Source: Odontesthes bonariensis (taxonomy: Eukaryota; Chordata; Actinopteri; Atheriniformes; Atherinopsidae). Taken from it: DNA of 64,000 bases. Location: assembly GCF_027942865.1 (NCBI RefSeq), contig NW_027457371.1, forward strand, positions 1 to 64,000, given 5' to 3'. The notes beneath the pieces were generated by a model. It did not search any database, was not told where the DNA came from, and saw only the letters and a list, made by a program, of their open reading frames with translations. The position numbers and the translations under genes were made by a program. Position 1 is the first letter of the stretch. Every line of letters begins with the position of its first letter. Positions 1 through 11,300 of this stretch are shown here, in pieces.

Positions 1-1398
1 AGTCTTGGCACTGTGATGTTCTTCAAGGGTAGCACTCTAGACTTCCCAAGTACAAAGGTGACATGCACTACATCTTTCTGGTTCACCTGTCTGATATAGC
101 TCACGGAGCCGTAGCCACTTTCACTGGCGTCGGCAAAATGATGCAGTTTGGCACACCTGGTCACTCCGAAGCCCTCTGGTTTCAGACATCGCTGCACACT
201 GAAGCCTTTGATCATCTCCAAGCTGCTGGTCCATTTCATCCATCGCTGCGATTCCTCTGGTGACAAAGGCTCATCCCATCCAAAGCCCGCCCGACAGAGC
301 TCCTGTAGCAGCTGCTTGGCTGGAAGAATGAGAGGGGCAAGAAAGCCGAGTGGGTCAAAGATAGAGCTGACAACAGACAGTATGCCTCTGCGTGTGTGTG
401 GCTTTTGGCTTAGGTTGATGTTGAATTGGAAGCTATCTGAGTCTACACACCATTGCAGTCCCAATGCTCTTTCAACTGGCAGGCTGTCTTTGTCAAGATC
501 AAGTGACTTAATGTCTTTGGCTCTGTGCTCTTTGGGAATGGATGACAGCACTGCACGGCTATTGCTCACCCACTGAGTTAGCTGGAACCCTCCTTTGCTG
601 CACAATGCAGTGAGATCGCTTACCAGCTGGATGGCATCGGACTCCTTGGACACTGACCTGGCACAGTCGTCAACATAAAAGTTGTGCCTGATGGTCTCTG
701 CTGCCTGAGGGGGAAAACAGCTTTCATAGTCAGTTGCGGTTTTTTGTAGAGCAAAGGTTGCGATGCTTGGGGAGGATACGGCACCAAAGATGTGCACAAG
801 CATGCGGTGTTCTGTTGGATTCTGATTGGTGTCACCTTGAGGCCACCAGAGAAATCGCAGGTAGTTCACATCGGACTTTGCCACTCTAACCTGATGGAAC
901 ATTGATTTGACGTCTGCCATGATTCCAATGGGCTCCCTGCGAAACCTCATGATGACCCCAAGGAGAGAGTTGGTGAGGTCTGGACCCTGTAGCAGTTCAG
1001 TGTTGAGTGACACACCTTGGGATGACGCAGCACAATCGAACACTACTCTGAGCTTTTTCTTCTTGGGGTGGTAAACCCCGTGATGTGGCAAAAACCATGT
1101 TGTTCCTGGCTGCTGCAGGAGTTCCTCCTGTGGGACTTCCTCAGCATAGTTGTTGTCAAAGATGTCAGTGAGAAATGCTGTGTATTCCTGTTTGAACTGC
1201 TCATTCTTTGACATTTTCCTTTTTAGGCTATACAGACGCTGTTCTGCCATTTGCCTATTGCCTGGCATGTGCACATTTGCTTTCCTGAAAGGCAGTCTCA
1301 AACTGTAGTGGCCATTCTCCAGTACTGCCTCATTTGCTATGCCTAGGAATGTTTTGTCCTCGACAGACATTTCTGTCTTTTCCTCTGATGCATTTTTC
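1..1398 (-). pseudogene. BEL/Pao reverse transcriptase region (partial, frame-shifted from gag)
   Basis: On the minus strand an uninterrupted frame begins with the conserved linker VEDKTFLGIANE and runs to the window edge. It carries WFLPHHGVYHP, RVVFDCAASS, MADVKSMFHQV and the catalytic box FYVDDC (Y-V-D-D at 666-677), which are typical of Pao-family reverse transcriptase. Downstream the conserved LGFLAPLILPAKQLLQEL block (Peptidase_A17/Pao region) is visible. The polymerase frame is displaced by one base relative to gag at 1393-1397. This is either a one-base gain that inactivates the copy, a base-calling error in a homopolymer, or a frameshift that the element tolerates. The gene is cut by the window start. 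Confidence 0.85.
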
Positions 1399-4365
1399 CT
1401 GGAAGTCCTGGTTGTACTGCGAGATTAGCAGCTTTTCCAGACTTGCAACAGAGATCCTATTGACTGTCACACTTCCTCCAGTACCAGCAGCACTTCTCAA
1501 TGGCCCATTTACCACCCACCCTAACAGTGTTCTAACTGCGTAGGGACCCCCATTCTGGCTATTTATTACCTCCCACGGTTCTAATAGATGTGGAGCATTC
1601 GTGCCAATCAACAGTTCCACCTTTGAACTAATGGAGGGAATTGTGACCTTACCTAAGTACGCCCAATGCGCCAGGTCACTTTGCTTGGGGATGCTGCTTC
1701 TGGTTACTGGCATGTCCTTTTGCGTCAAGGTGTTAGGAAGATGGAAGAATATGTCGCTGTCCAGTGCTGAAACTTCCATTCCTGAGATGACATGCGCTGT
1801 GACTGATGTTTCCTGATTCATAGTGCGCAGTAGTATGCGTGTCCTCTTTCCTCTTAGATTGAGACATGTCATGAGCGCTTCTGAACAGAAGGTGGCAGAA
1901 GACCCAGGATCCAACAGAGCGTATGTTTGTATGACATGGCTGCCCTTTACTGCCTTGACATTAACAGGGACAATGGAAAGAACGCTCTCATGGTCTCCGG
2001 CCCCTATATGACCACATGACTCTGCTACACTAACAACATATGGACTGTCTGTTTCCTTGGTTGCAATGTGGAGGATGCTGGGATGGGTTCGTTTGCACAC
2101 GTTGCAGGTAAGACGCCTACTGCAGTCCTTGCTAATGTGCCCTGGGGTGAGACATCCATAGCAGATGCCCTTGGTTTTCAAAAAGCTTAGCTTGTCTCTA
2201 TGGGCCTTTTTCCCAAACCTTTGGCATGAGTCGAGTGCATGTTTGGAGCTGCAAAAGAGACATGATGGGTCAGACTTTGCTGCTGTGACAGGGGTTACAC
2301 TAGTCGCATAGCTACTGCTAGAGGACTTGGAGGGCCGTGTTTTAACATGAGCTTTTGCATTTCCTTTAACAGCTGACTGGTCTTGGAGATCACCAAACAT
2401 GGGGTCACCTGCTATGCGAGCCTGTTTTTCCATAAAAGAGACAAGGTCTAAAATTCTTACCCTGCTTTGGCGTTGTTGTTGTAGCTCAAATGCCTTGTTG
2501 CGCCATTTCTCCTTGAGCTCGTATGGCAACTTAACAGCAATGCTTTTCATGGTGGATATGGTGTCCAGCTCCTCCATGTATGACATCTCCTCCATTGCAT
2601 TGCAGCAGCTCCTCAGGAACATGGCATACTCCTGCAGGGACTTGGCATCCTGTGGTTTGATCTGAGGCCATGAGAGGGCCTTTTCCAAGTAGGCACAAGA
2701 GATCTTATACTCATTGCCAAAGTTTTCTTTCAATAATTGCAGAGCCTTTTGGTATCCTCTATCCGGCGCCATATACTCACAGCTCTTAACTAGCCGCTGG
2801 GCTTGGCCCTTTGTGTACTGGATGAGAAATTGCAAACGGTCTCTGTAGTTGTCAGTTTTCCTTTCAATCAGGTTTTCAAATCTGTGAATGAATGACTTAT
2901 ATTCAAGAACCTCACCATCAAAGACCGGAATGCTGCCCTGTGGTAAGGTGGATGACAACTGTTGTTTCATGAGCAGTCTGGTCAGTTCATTTTGATTTTC
3001 CAACACATTGATCATATGACTGTCATGTGGTGCGCTGGGTATAGAGGGTGTTTGAGCCTGAGGCTGAAGCTGAGACTGTGGCTGAGGTGGCAAATGAAAC
3101 TGCAGTTGTTGCTGAGGCCATGGTGGGAGCTGGGGCTGACCCTGTGGTGGCCGAGGCTGCAGTTGAGGCTGAAGGGCCTGCTGTTGTCGAAGTTGAGGCT
3201 GCTGGTGAAGCTGAGATGGTAGCTGAGGCTGCAGAGGAGCTTGTAGCAGAGGCGGAGGCAGTGGAGGCGGAGGTTGAGGCTGAAGTGCCTGGTGTTGTCG
3301 AAGCTGAGGTGGTAGCTGAGGCTGCAGAGGAGCTTGTAGCAGAGGCGGAGGCAGTGCCTGGGGCTGTGGCTGTCGTTGAGGCAGTGGTGGTTGAGTCTGA
3401 GTGGGGGGCTGTGTAGGCAGAGCATCTTGAGCTGAACTAACAACTGGCTGAGCTAGGACAGGGGAACTATTCGAGTCGCCTCCATAGGGAAGACTATGCA
3501 GTGCTGTGAACTGCTGCACCTGGTCACTACTGGTGGGCCTATTGGGTGATGTAGGTCCGCTCTGATCTGGGTTAAGCAGAGGGAAATTGACTTTAACATG
3601 AACAGCACTTGCTTTGGGTTTTACTGAGGGGGTGTCAAGAAACGAAATTGAACTCTCTAGCTCTTCAAAGTGTGCAGTTTGTGATGCTCCTCCTTCCAAC
3701 ACAGACAAATGAGCTGTGTCTAATTCAAACGGAATGGGACCTAAAGTGTTCCTTTCCACCGCCTTTAAGTAATTAATTTTAGCGTTTTCAGCATCCAATT
3801 GGACGCTGATCTCAAGTGCTTCTCTTTGCTTGCGCAGCAATAACTCCTGCTCCTCAATAGCATGTTTTTGCTGCAGTTTAGATGCCGTGGCCAATAAAGC
3901 TTCTCGCTTTGCTTCTGCGCTAATGCGCAAAGACCGAGTCGATGAGTGGGATTTGGCTGATGAAGCGGCGCTAGACCTATGCGATCGCGCATCTGCAAAA
4001 TTTAACTCTGCATTGCCAAGCTCTACTGGGGCTTTGCCGGGAACAGATGGGGCAGGTTCATGCGCTTCATTGGCTGAGGAAGTCACCTCAGTTGCGCCAG
4101 GGGAGCTAGAATGTTCGGCAGACTTAATCCATTCAAACACCTTATCAATAAAAGCAACAATGTGTGCAAGCTTCGGCTGATACCATTCCTCCTCATCTTT
4201 GTCGCGTGCGGTTTCATCAAGCATACCCGCATATAATGCATGCAACACCTTGAATTCTTCAAAAAACTCATTAAACCTCGTCATATTTTGCTTCACTTCT
4301 TCAATGAATTCTTTGTCTGCCGTTAAATCATTTACAATGTTGATTCTCCTCGTAATGTGAGACAT
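1330..4365 (-). CDS. BEL/Pao gag-protease polyprotein
   Basis: The 1011-residue frame encodes the capsid and protease part of the retrotransposon polyprotein. An N-terminal acidic, coiled-coil-like region is followed by a Ser/Arg-rich stretch. A Pro/Gln-rich low-complexity region spans roughly residues 315-440. The Pao gag block (DUF1759-like, starting IPVFDGEVLEYKSF) spans about 477-608, and zinc knuckles (CLFC...C; CYGCLTPGHISKDC) about 700-760. A retropepsin-like domain with DPGSS lies near 820, and the conserved WEVINSQNGGPYAVRT block is close to the C terminus. An upstream ATG at 4452 opens a 40-codon frame that overlaps this start and is offset by one base at an A-run (4365-4369), so the true N terminus may be longer or the upstream frame may be a uORF. 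The frame ends soon after an A-run at 1393-1397, beyond which polymerase continues in another frame. Confidence 0.88.
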   Translation of the reverse strand: MSHITRRINIVNDLTADKEFIEEVKQNMTRFNEFFEEFKVLHALYAGMLDETARDKDEEEWYQPKLAHIVAFIDKVFEWIKSAEHSSSPGATEVTSSANEAHEPAPSVPGKAPVELGNAELNFADARSHRSSAASSAKSHSSTRSLRISAEAKREALLATASKLQQKHAIEEQELLLRKQREALEISVQLDAENAKINYLKAVERNTLGPIPFELDTAHLSVLEGGASQTAHFEELESSISFLDTPSVKPKASAVHVKVNFPLLNPDQSGPTSPNRPTSSDQVQQFTALHSLPYGGDSNSSPVLAQPVVSSAQDALPTQPPTQTQPPLPQRQPQPQALPPPLLQAPLQPQLPPQLRQHQALQPQPPPPLPPPLLQAPLQPQLPSQLHQQPQLRQQQALQPQLQPRPPQGQPQLPPWPQQQLQFHLPPQPQSQLQPQAQTPSIPSAPHDSHMINVLENQNELTRLLMKQQLSSTLPQGSIPVFDGEVLEYKSFIHRFENLIERKTDNYRDRLQFLIQYTKGQAQRLVKSCEYMAPDRGYQKALQLLKENFGNEYKISCAYLEKALSWPQIKPQDAKSLQEYAMFLRSCCNAMEEMSYMEELDTISTMKSIAVKLPYELKEKWRNKAFELQQQRQSRVRILDLVSFMEKQARIAGDPMFGDLQDQSAVKGNAKAHVKTRPSKSSSSSYATSVTPVTAAKSDPSCLFCSSKHALDSCQRFGKKAHRDKLSFLKTKGICYGCLTPGHISKDCSRRLTCNVCKRTHPSILHIATKETDSPYVVSVAESCGHIGAGDHESVLSIVPVNVKAVKGSHVIQTYALLDPGSSATFCSEALMTCLNLRGKRTRILLRTMNQETSVTAHVISGMEVSALDSDIFFHLPNTLTQKDMPVTRSSIPKQSDLAHWAYLGKVTIPSISSKVELLIGTNAPHLLEPWEVINSQNGGPYAVRTLLGWVVNGPLRSAAGTGGSVTVNRISVASLEKLLISQYNQDFQEKCIRGKDRNVCRGQNIPRHSK

Positions 4366-4452
4366 TTTTCCTTGCCTTGCGCATACGCGTCACTTCATCC
4401 TCCATATTCTCAACAGGTGTCTCGGTCTGAGATTCATTTGAATCGGCCATTG

Positions 4453-4887
4453 TTCAAAATAAAGTTCCAAAAAGTCACAAAAAATAATATTTTTCTTTCT
4501 TTCAGATATTTCAATGTCCAATAAACTTAAAAACAGCTCCTTTTCCTTTCAAACTTAAATGTCGGGTTTCCTTCCAAAAAGAATCTGCGTTTGCCGCTTC
4601 CAATTGTTTGGTCGTTAATTAACTACAAAAAACAAGGTATCCAAAAAATATTCACAAAAAACACGAACCAAACTTGCTTCTAAATAATCCAAATATTTTT
4701 GTCCAACGAAAAAGTTCTTAATCTTCTGGCATTTTGCCGTACATACCCTCAAACGAGTGGTTCCTTTCTTCCTTTGTGTAACAATTTTCCGCGTGTAATG
4801 GCGACAGTTCCTGTTGTCCTCCAGCGCGCAGTGGAAAAGTTTCTCCTGGTGGTCCAAGATCCAAAGTTGCAGAAGTTATTGACTTAA
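4453..4887 (-). other. BEL/Pao 5' untranslated leader
   Basis: This AT-rich stretch lies between the inferred LTR end (4888) and the first in-frame ATG at 4452. It should contain the primer-binding site next to 4887. The sequence after the LTR on the minus strand starts TTAAGTCAATAAC and I could not match it to a tRNA 3' end. No gene is visible. Confidence 0.5.
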
Positions 4888-5323
4888 TGTACTGGTGAAA
4901 ACAGGGTTTGGCTTTTCCTGTAGCCCAAGTCCTATCCGTCTTGTCCAGAAATGAGAAGGCAGGTTGGCAGTGTTTGACTCGCACTCTGAATAATCCAATG
5001 AGATGGTTTTGTCCGAGAATGTTGCCGTTTTTTTTACAAATTAAAATAAATACAAACAAAAGGATGCAATGAGATGCAAAAATGGTAAAGTCTATTGAAA
5101 TCACAACTGCAAGACAATATAGCGCATGAGCAGCGTGTCTTGGGGTGAGCGAGGTCAATAACTGTATTCTGCGGCCTGCTCTCCTCCCGTCATGCGCAGT
5201 TGGCAACGCTTTATCAGTTCAGTTGGTGGCACCATTCACCACCTATAGAGGGCGCAAGCTCAAAAGTGCAGAAAACAAGAAAATATAAGTCCAAGCAAAA
5301 CAAACTTAAATGTGGCTCCTACA
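4888..5323 (-). repeat. 5' LTR of the left BEL/Pao element
   Basis: Read on the minus strand the segment begins TGTAGGAGCC and ends ACCAGTACA. The same pattern of ends (TGTTGGAGC ... CCACTACA) is seen in the fully bounded LTRs of the second BEL element at 18182-23068, which is how these ends were chosen. A TATA-like stretch lies near 5120 in minus orientation. The flank to the right is satellite (GTTCT...), the likely target site. The partner LTR is outside the window, so the boundaries are inferred by analogy. Confidence 0.65.
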
Positions 5324-8300
5324 GTTCTGTTTGTTTGTCTGTTTGGTTGGTTGGTTTGTTTGTGACCCGTTTGGTTAGATCTGTTTGTTTGGTTGGTTCT
5401 GTTTGTTTGTTTGGTTGGTTGGTTCTGTTTTTTTGTTTGTCTGTTTGGTTGGTTGGTTCTGCTTGGTTGGTTGGTTTGTTTGTTTGTGACCCGTTTGGTT
5501 GGTTCTGTTTGATTGGTTGTCTGTTTGGTTGGTTGGTTCTGTTTGTTTGTTTGGTTTGTTTGTTTTGTGACCCGTTGGGTTGGTTCTGTTTGTTTGTTTG
5601 TGACCCGTTTGGTTCTGTTTGGTTGGTTGGTTCTGTTTGTTTGTTTGGTTGGTTGGTTGGTTGGTTGGTTCTGTTTGTTTGTTTGTTTGTCTGTTTGGTT
5701 GGTATTTTGTTTGTGACCCGTTTGGTTGGTTCTGTTTGTTTGTTTATTTGTTTGTCTATTATGTTGGTTGGTTCTGTTTGTTTGTGACCCGTTTGGTTCT
5801 GTTTGTTTGTTTGTCTGTTTGGTTGGTTGGTTCCGCTTGGTTGGTTTGTTTGGTTGGTTGGTTGGTTGGTTGGTTCTGTTTGGTTGGTTGGTTCTGCTTG
5901 TTTGTTTTTTTGGTTGGTTGGTTCTGCTTGGTTGGTTGGTTTGTTTGTTAGTGACCCGTTTGGTTGGTTCTGTTTGTTTGGTTGGTTGGTTCTGTTTGGT
6001 TGGTTGGTTCTGTTGTGTTGGTTGGTTGGTTTGTTTGTTTGTGACCCGTTTGGTTGGTTCTGTTTGTTTGTTTGGTTGGTTCTGTTTGTCTGTTTGGTTG
6101 GTTGGTTCTGCTTGGTTAGTTGGTTTGTTTGTTTGTGACCCGTTTGATTCTGTTTGGTTGGTTGGTTCTGTTTGTTTGTTTGTTTATTTGTTTGTCTATT
6201 ATGTTGGTTGGTTCTGTTTGTTTGTGACCCGTTTGGTTCTGCTTGGTTGGTTGGTTTGTTTGTTTGTGACCCGTTTGGTTAGATCTGTTTGTTTGGTTGG
6301 TTCTGTTTGTTTGTTTGGTTGGTTGGTTCTGTTTTTTTGTTTGGTTGGTTGGTTCTGTTTGGTTGGTTGGTTCTGCTTGTTTGTTTGTTTGTTTGGTTGG
6401 TTTGTTTGTTTGTGACCTGTTTGGTTGGTTCTGTTTGTTTGTTTGTTTGGTTGGTTGGTTCTGTTTTGTTGGTTGGTTCTGTTTGGTTGGTTGGTTCTGC
6501 TTGGTTGGTTGGTTTGTTTGTTTGTGACCCGTTTGGTTGGTTCTGCTTGTTTGGTTGGTTCTGTTTTGTTGGTTGGTTCTGTTTTGTTGGTTGGTTCTGT
6601 TTGGTTGGTTGGTTCTGCTTGGTTGGTTGGTTTGTTTGTTTGTGACCCGTTTGGTTGGTTCTGTTTGATTGGTTGTCTGTTTGGTTGGTTGGTTCTGTTT
6701 GTTTGTTTGTTTGGTTGGTTGGTTCTGTTTGTTAGTTTGTTACCCGTTTGGTTCTGTTTGGTTGGTTGGTTTTGTTTGTTTGTTTTTTTGTTTATTTTTT
6801 TGTCTGTTTTGTTGGTTGGTTTGTTTGTTTGTGACCCGTTTGGTTGGTTCTGTTTGGTTGGTTGGTTCTGCTTGGTTGGTTGGTTGGTTCTGCTTGTTTG
6901 GTTGGTTCTGTTTTGTTGGTTGGTTCTGTTTGGTTGGTTGGTTCTGCTTGGTTGGTTGGTTTGTTTGTTTGCGACCCGTTTGGTTGGTTCTGCTTGTTTG
7001 GTTGGTTCTGTTTTGTTGGTTGGTTCTGTTTGGTTGGTTCTGCTTGGTTGGTTTGTTTGTTTGTTTGTGACCCGTTTGGTTGGTTCTGTTTGATTGGTTG
7101 TCTGTTTGGTTGGTTGGTTCTGTTTGTTTGTTTGGTTGGTTCTGTTTGTTTGTTTGTCTGTTTGGTTGGATGGTTCTGCTTGGTTGGTTGGTTTGTTTGT
7201 TTTGTGACACGTTTGGTTGGTTCTGTTTGTTTGTTTGTGACCCGTTTGGTTCTGTTTGGTTGGTTGGTTCTGTTTGTTTGTTTGTTTGGTTCTGTTTGTT
7301 TGGTTGGTTGGTTCTGTTGGTTTGTTGTTTTGTTGGTTGGTTCTGTTTGTTTGTTGGTTTATTTTGTTTGTGACCCGTTTGGTTGGTTCTGTTTGTTTGT
7401 TTGTTTGTTTATTTGTTTGTCTATTATGTTGGTTGGTTCTGTTTGTTTGTGACCCGTTTGGTTCTATTTGTTTGTTTGTCTGTTTGTTTGGTTGGTTCTG
7501 CTTGGTTGGTTGGTTTGTTTGTTTGTGACCCGTTTGGTTGGTTCTGTTTGTTTGGTTGGTTGGTTCTGCTTGTTTGGTTGGTTGGTTCTGCTTGGTCGGT
7601 TGGTTTGTTTGTTTGTGACCCCTTTGGTTGGTTCTGTTTGTTTGTTTGTGACCCGTTTGGTTCTGTTTGGTTGGTTGGTTTTGTTTGTTTGTTTGTTTGT
7701 TTGTGACCCGTTTGGTTGGTTCTGTTTGATTGGTTGGTTGGTTTGTTTGTTTGTGACCCGTTTGGTTGGTTCTGTTTGTTTGTTTGTTTGTCTGTTTGGT
7801 TGGTTGGTTCTGCTTGGTTAGTTGGTTTGTTTGTTTGTGTCCCGTTTGGTTGGTTGGTTCTGTTTGTTTGTTTGTTTATTTGTTTGTCTATTATGTTGGT
7901 TGGTTCTGTTTGTTTGTGACCCGTTTGGTTCTGTTTGTTTGGTTGGTTCTGTTTGTTTGTCTGTTTGGTTGGTTGGTTCTGCTTGGTTGGTTTGTTTGTT
8001 TGTGACCCGTTTGGTTGGTTCTGTTTGTTTGGTTGGTTGGTTCTGCTTGGTCGGTTGGTTTGTTTGTTTGTGACCCGTTTGGTTGGTTCTGTTTGTTTGT
8101 TTGTGACCCGTTTGGTTCTGTTTGGTTGGTTGGTTTTGTTTGTTTGTTTGTTTGTTTATTTTTTTGTCTGTTTGGTTGGTTGGTTTGTTTGTTTGTGACC
8201 CGTTTGGTTGGTTCTGTTTGGTTGGTTGGTTGGTTGGTTCTGCTTGTTTGGTTGGTTGGTTGGTTCTGTTTGGTTGGTTGGTTCTGCTTGTTTGTTTGTT

Positions 8301-11300
8301 TGGTTGGTTGGTTCTGCTTGGTTGGTTGCTTTGTTTGTTTGTGACCCATTTGGTTGGTTCTGTTTGTTTTGTTGGTTGGTTCTGTTTGGTTGGTTGGTTC
8401 TGCTTGGTTGGTTCGTTTGTTTGTTTGTGACCCGTTTGGTTGGTTCTGTTTGTTTGTTTGGTTGGTTGGTTCTGTTTGTTTGTTTGTCTGTTTGGTTGGT
8501 TGGTTCTGATTGGTTAGTTGGTTTGTTTGTTTGTGACCCGTTTGGTTCTGTTTGGTTGTTTGGTTCTGTTTGTTTGTTTGTTTATTTGTTTGTCTGTTTG
8601 GTTGGCTTGTTTTTTTGTGACCCGTTTGGTTGGTTCTGTTTGTTTGGTTGGTTGGTTCTGCTTGTTTGGTTGGTTCTGTTTGTTTGTTTGTCTGTTTGGT
8701 TGGTTGGTTCTGCTTGGTTGGTTGGTTTGTTTGTTTGTGACCCGTTTGGTTAGTTCTGTTTGGTTGGTTGGTTGGTTGGTTGGTTCTGTTTGGTTGGTTG
8801 GTTCTGCTTGGGTGGTTGGTTTGTTAGTTTGTGACCCGTTTGGTTCTGTTTGGTTGGTTGGTTCTGTTTGTTTGTTTGTTTATTTGTTTGTCTGTTTGGT
8901 TGGTTGGTTGGTTGGTTGGTTCTATTTGTTTGTTTGTCTGTTTGGTTGGTTGGTTCTGCTTGGTTAGTTGGTTTGTTTGTTTGTGACCCGTTTGGATCTG
9001 TTTGGTTGGTTGGTTTGTTTGTTTGTGACCCGTTTGGTTGGTTCTGTTTGTTTGGTTGGTTGGTTCTGCATGGTCGGTTGGTTTGTTTGTTTGTGACCCG
9101 TTTGGTTCTGTTTGGTTGGTTGGTTTTGTTTGTTTGTTTGTTTGTTTATTTGTTTACTTGTTTGTCTAATTGGTTGGTTGGTTTGTTTGTTTGTGACCCG
9201 TTTGGTTGGTTCTGTTTGTTTGGTTGGTTGGTTGGTTCTACTTGTTTGGTTGGTTGTTTCTGCTTTGTTGGTTGGTTTGTTTGTTTGTGACCCGTTTGGT
9301 TGGTTCTGTTTGGTTGGTTGGTTCTACTTGGTTGGTTGGTTCTGTTTTGTTGGTTGGTTCTGCTTGGTTGGTTGGTTTGTTTGTTTGTGACCCGTTTGGT
9401 TGGTTCTTTTTGGTTGGTTGGTTCTGCTTGGTTGGTTGGTTTGTTTGTTTGTGACCCGTTTGGTTCTGTTTGGTTGGTTGGTTCAGTTTGTTTGTTTGGT
9501 TGGTTGGTTGGTTTTGTTTGTTTGTTTGTCTGTTTGGTTGGTTGGTTCTGTTTGGTTGGTTGGTTCTGCTTGGTTGGTTGGTTTGTTTGTTTGTGACCCG
9601 TTTGGTTCTGTTTGGTTGGTTGGTTCAGTTTGTTTGGTTGGTTGGTTGGTTGGTTTTGTTTGTTTGTTTGTCTGTTTGGTTGGTTGGTTCTGTTTGGTTG
9701 GTTGATTCTGTTTGTTTGTTTGGTTGGTTGGTTCTGTTTGTTTGTTTGTCTGTTTGGTTGGTTGGTTCTGCTTGGTTAGTTGGTTTGTTTGTGACCCGTT
9801 TGGTTCTGTTTGGTTGGTTGGTTCTTTTTGTTTGTCTGTTTATTTGTTTGTCTATTATGTTGGTTGGTTCTGTTTGTTTGTGACCCGTTTGGTTCTGTTT
9901 GGTTGGTTGGTTTTGTTTGTTTGTTTGTTTATTTGTTTGTCTGTTTGGTTGGTTGGTTTGTTTGTTTGTGACCCGTTTGGTTGGTTCTGTTTGGTTGGTT
10001 GGTTGGTTGGTTGGTTCTGCTTGTTTGGTTGGTTGGTTGGTTCTGTTTGGTTGGTTGGTTCTGCTTGTTTGTTTGTTTGGTTGGTTGGTTCTGCTTGGTT
10101 GGTTGGTTTGTTTGTTTGTGACCCGTTTGGTTGGTTCTGTTTGTTTGTTTGGTTGGTTCTGTTTGTTTGTTTGGTTGGTTCTGTTTGTTTGTTTGTTTGT
10201 TTGGTTCTGTTTGTTTGGTTGGTTGTTTCTGCTTGTTTGGTTGGTTCTGTTTGGTTGGTTGGTTCTGCTTGGTTGGTTGGTTTGTTTGTTTGTGACCCGT
10301 TTGGTTGGTTCTGTTTGTTTGTTTGGTTGGTTCTGTTTGTTTGTTTGTTTGTTTGGTTCTGTTTGGTTGGTTGGTTGTTTCTGCTTGTTTGGTTGGTTCT
10401 GTTTGGTTGGTTGGTTCTGCTTGGTTGGTTGGTTTGTTTGTTTGTGACCCGTTTGGTTGGTTCTGTTTGTTTGTTTGGTTGGTTCTGTTTGTTTGTTTGT
10501 TTGGTTCTTTTTGTTTGTTTTTTTGTTTGTTTGTCTGTTTGGTTGGTTGGTTTTGCTTGGTTAGTTGGTTTATTTGTTTGTGACCCGTTTGGTTCTGTTT
10601 GGTTGTTTGGTTCTGTCTGTTTGTTTGTTTGTTTATTTGTTTGTCTGTTTGGTGCGTTTGTTTGTTTGTGACCCGTTTGGTTGGTTCTGTTTGGTTGTTT
10701 GGTTCTGTTTGTTTGTTTGTCTGTTTGGTTGGTTGGTTGGTTCTGTTTGTTTGGTTGTCTGTTTGGTTGGTTGGTTCTGCTTGTTTGGTTGGTTCTGTTT
10801 GGTTGGTTGGTTCTGCTTGGTTGGTTGGTTTGTTTGTTTGTAACCCGTTTGGTTGGTTGGTTCTGTTTGTTTGTTTGTTTATTTGTTTGTCTGTTTGGTT
10901 GGTTGGTTCTGTTTGTTTGGTTGGTTCTGTTTGTTTGTTTGTCTGTTTGGTTGGTTGGTCCTGCTTGTTTGGTTGGTTCTGCTTGTTTGGTTGGTTCTGT
11001 TTGGTTGGTTGGTTCTGCTTGGTTGGTTCTTTTTGGTTGGTTGGTTCTGCTTGGTTGGTTGGTTTGTTTGTTTGTTTGTGACCCGTTTGGTTCTGTTTGG
11101 TTGGTTGGTTCAGTTTGTTTGTTTGTTTGGTTGGTTGGTTTTGTTTGTTTGTTTGTCTGTTTGGTTGGTTGGTTCTGCTTGTTTGGTTGGTTCTGTTTGG
11201 TTGGTTGGTTCTGCTTGGTTGGTTGGTTTGTTTGTTTGTGACCCGTTTGGTTCTGTTTGGTTGGTTGGTTCAGTTTGTTTGTTTGTTTGGTTGGTTGGTT

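Larger units (their letters stand above)
1..5323 (-). mobile_element. BEL/Pao LTR retrotransposon, truncated by the window edge
   Basis: A minus-strand element is recognised by its order of parts. A 5' LTR lies at 4888-5323, an untranslated leader at 4453-4887, a gag/protease frame at 4365-1330, and a reverse transcriptase frame runs from about 1398 to the window edge. RNase H, integrase and the 3' LTR would lie to the left, outside the window. The gag-protein signatures (Pao-type gag block, CCHC-like knuckles, DPGSS protease) identify the BEL/Pao group rather than Gypsy or Copia. On its right side the LTR directly touches the G/T satellite, so the element apparently inserted into that array. 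It carries at least one reading-frame break, so it is probably not fully active. Confidence 0.88.

Noticed and set aside
3048..3416. Plus-strand Ala/Val/Glu-rich frame of 122 residues
   Set aside because: It is the antisense shadow of the Pro/Gln-rich part of the BEL gag frame.
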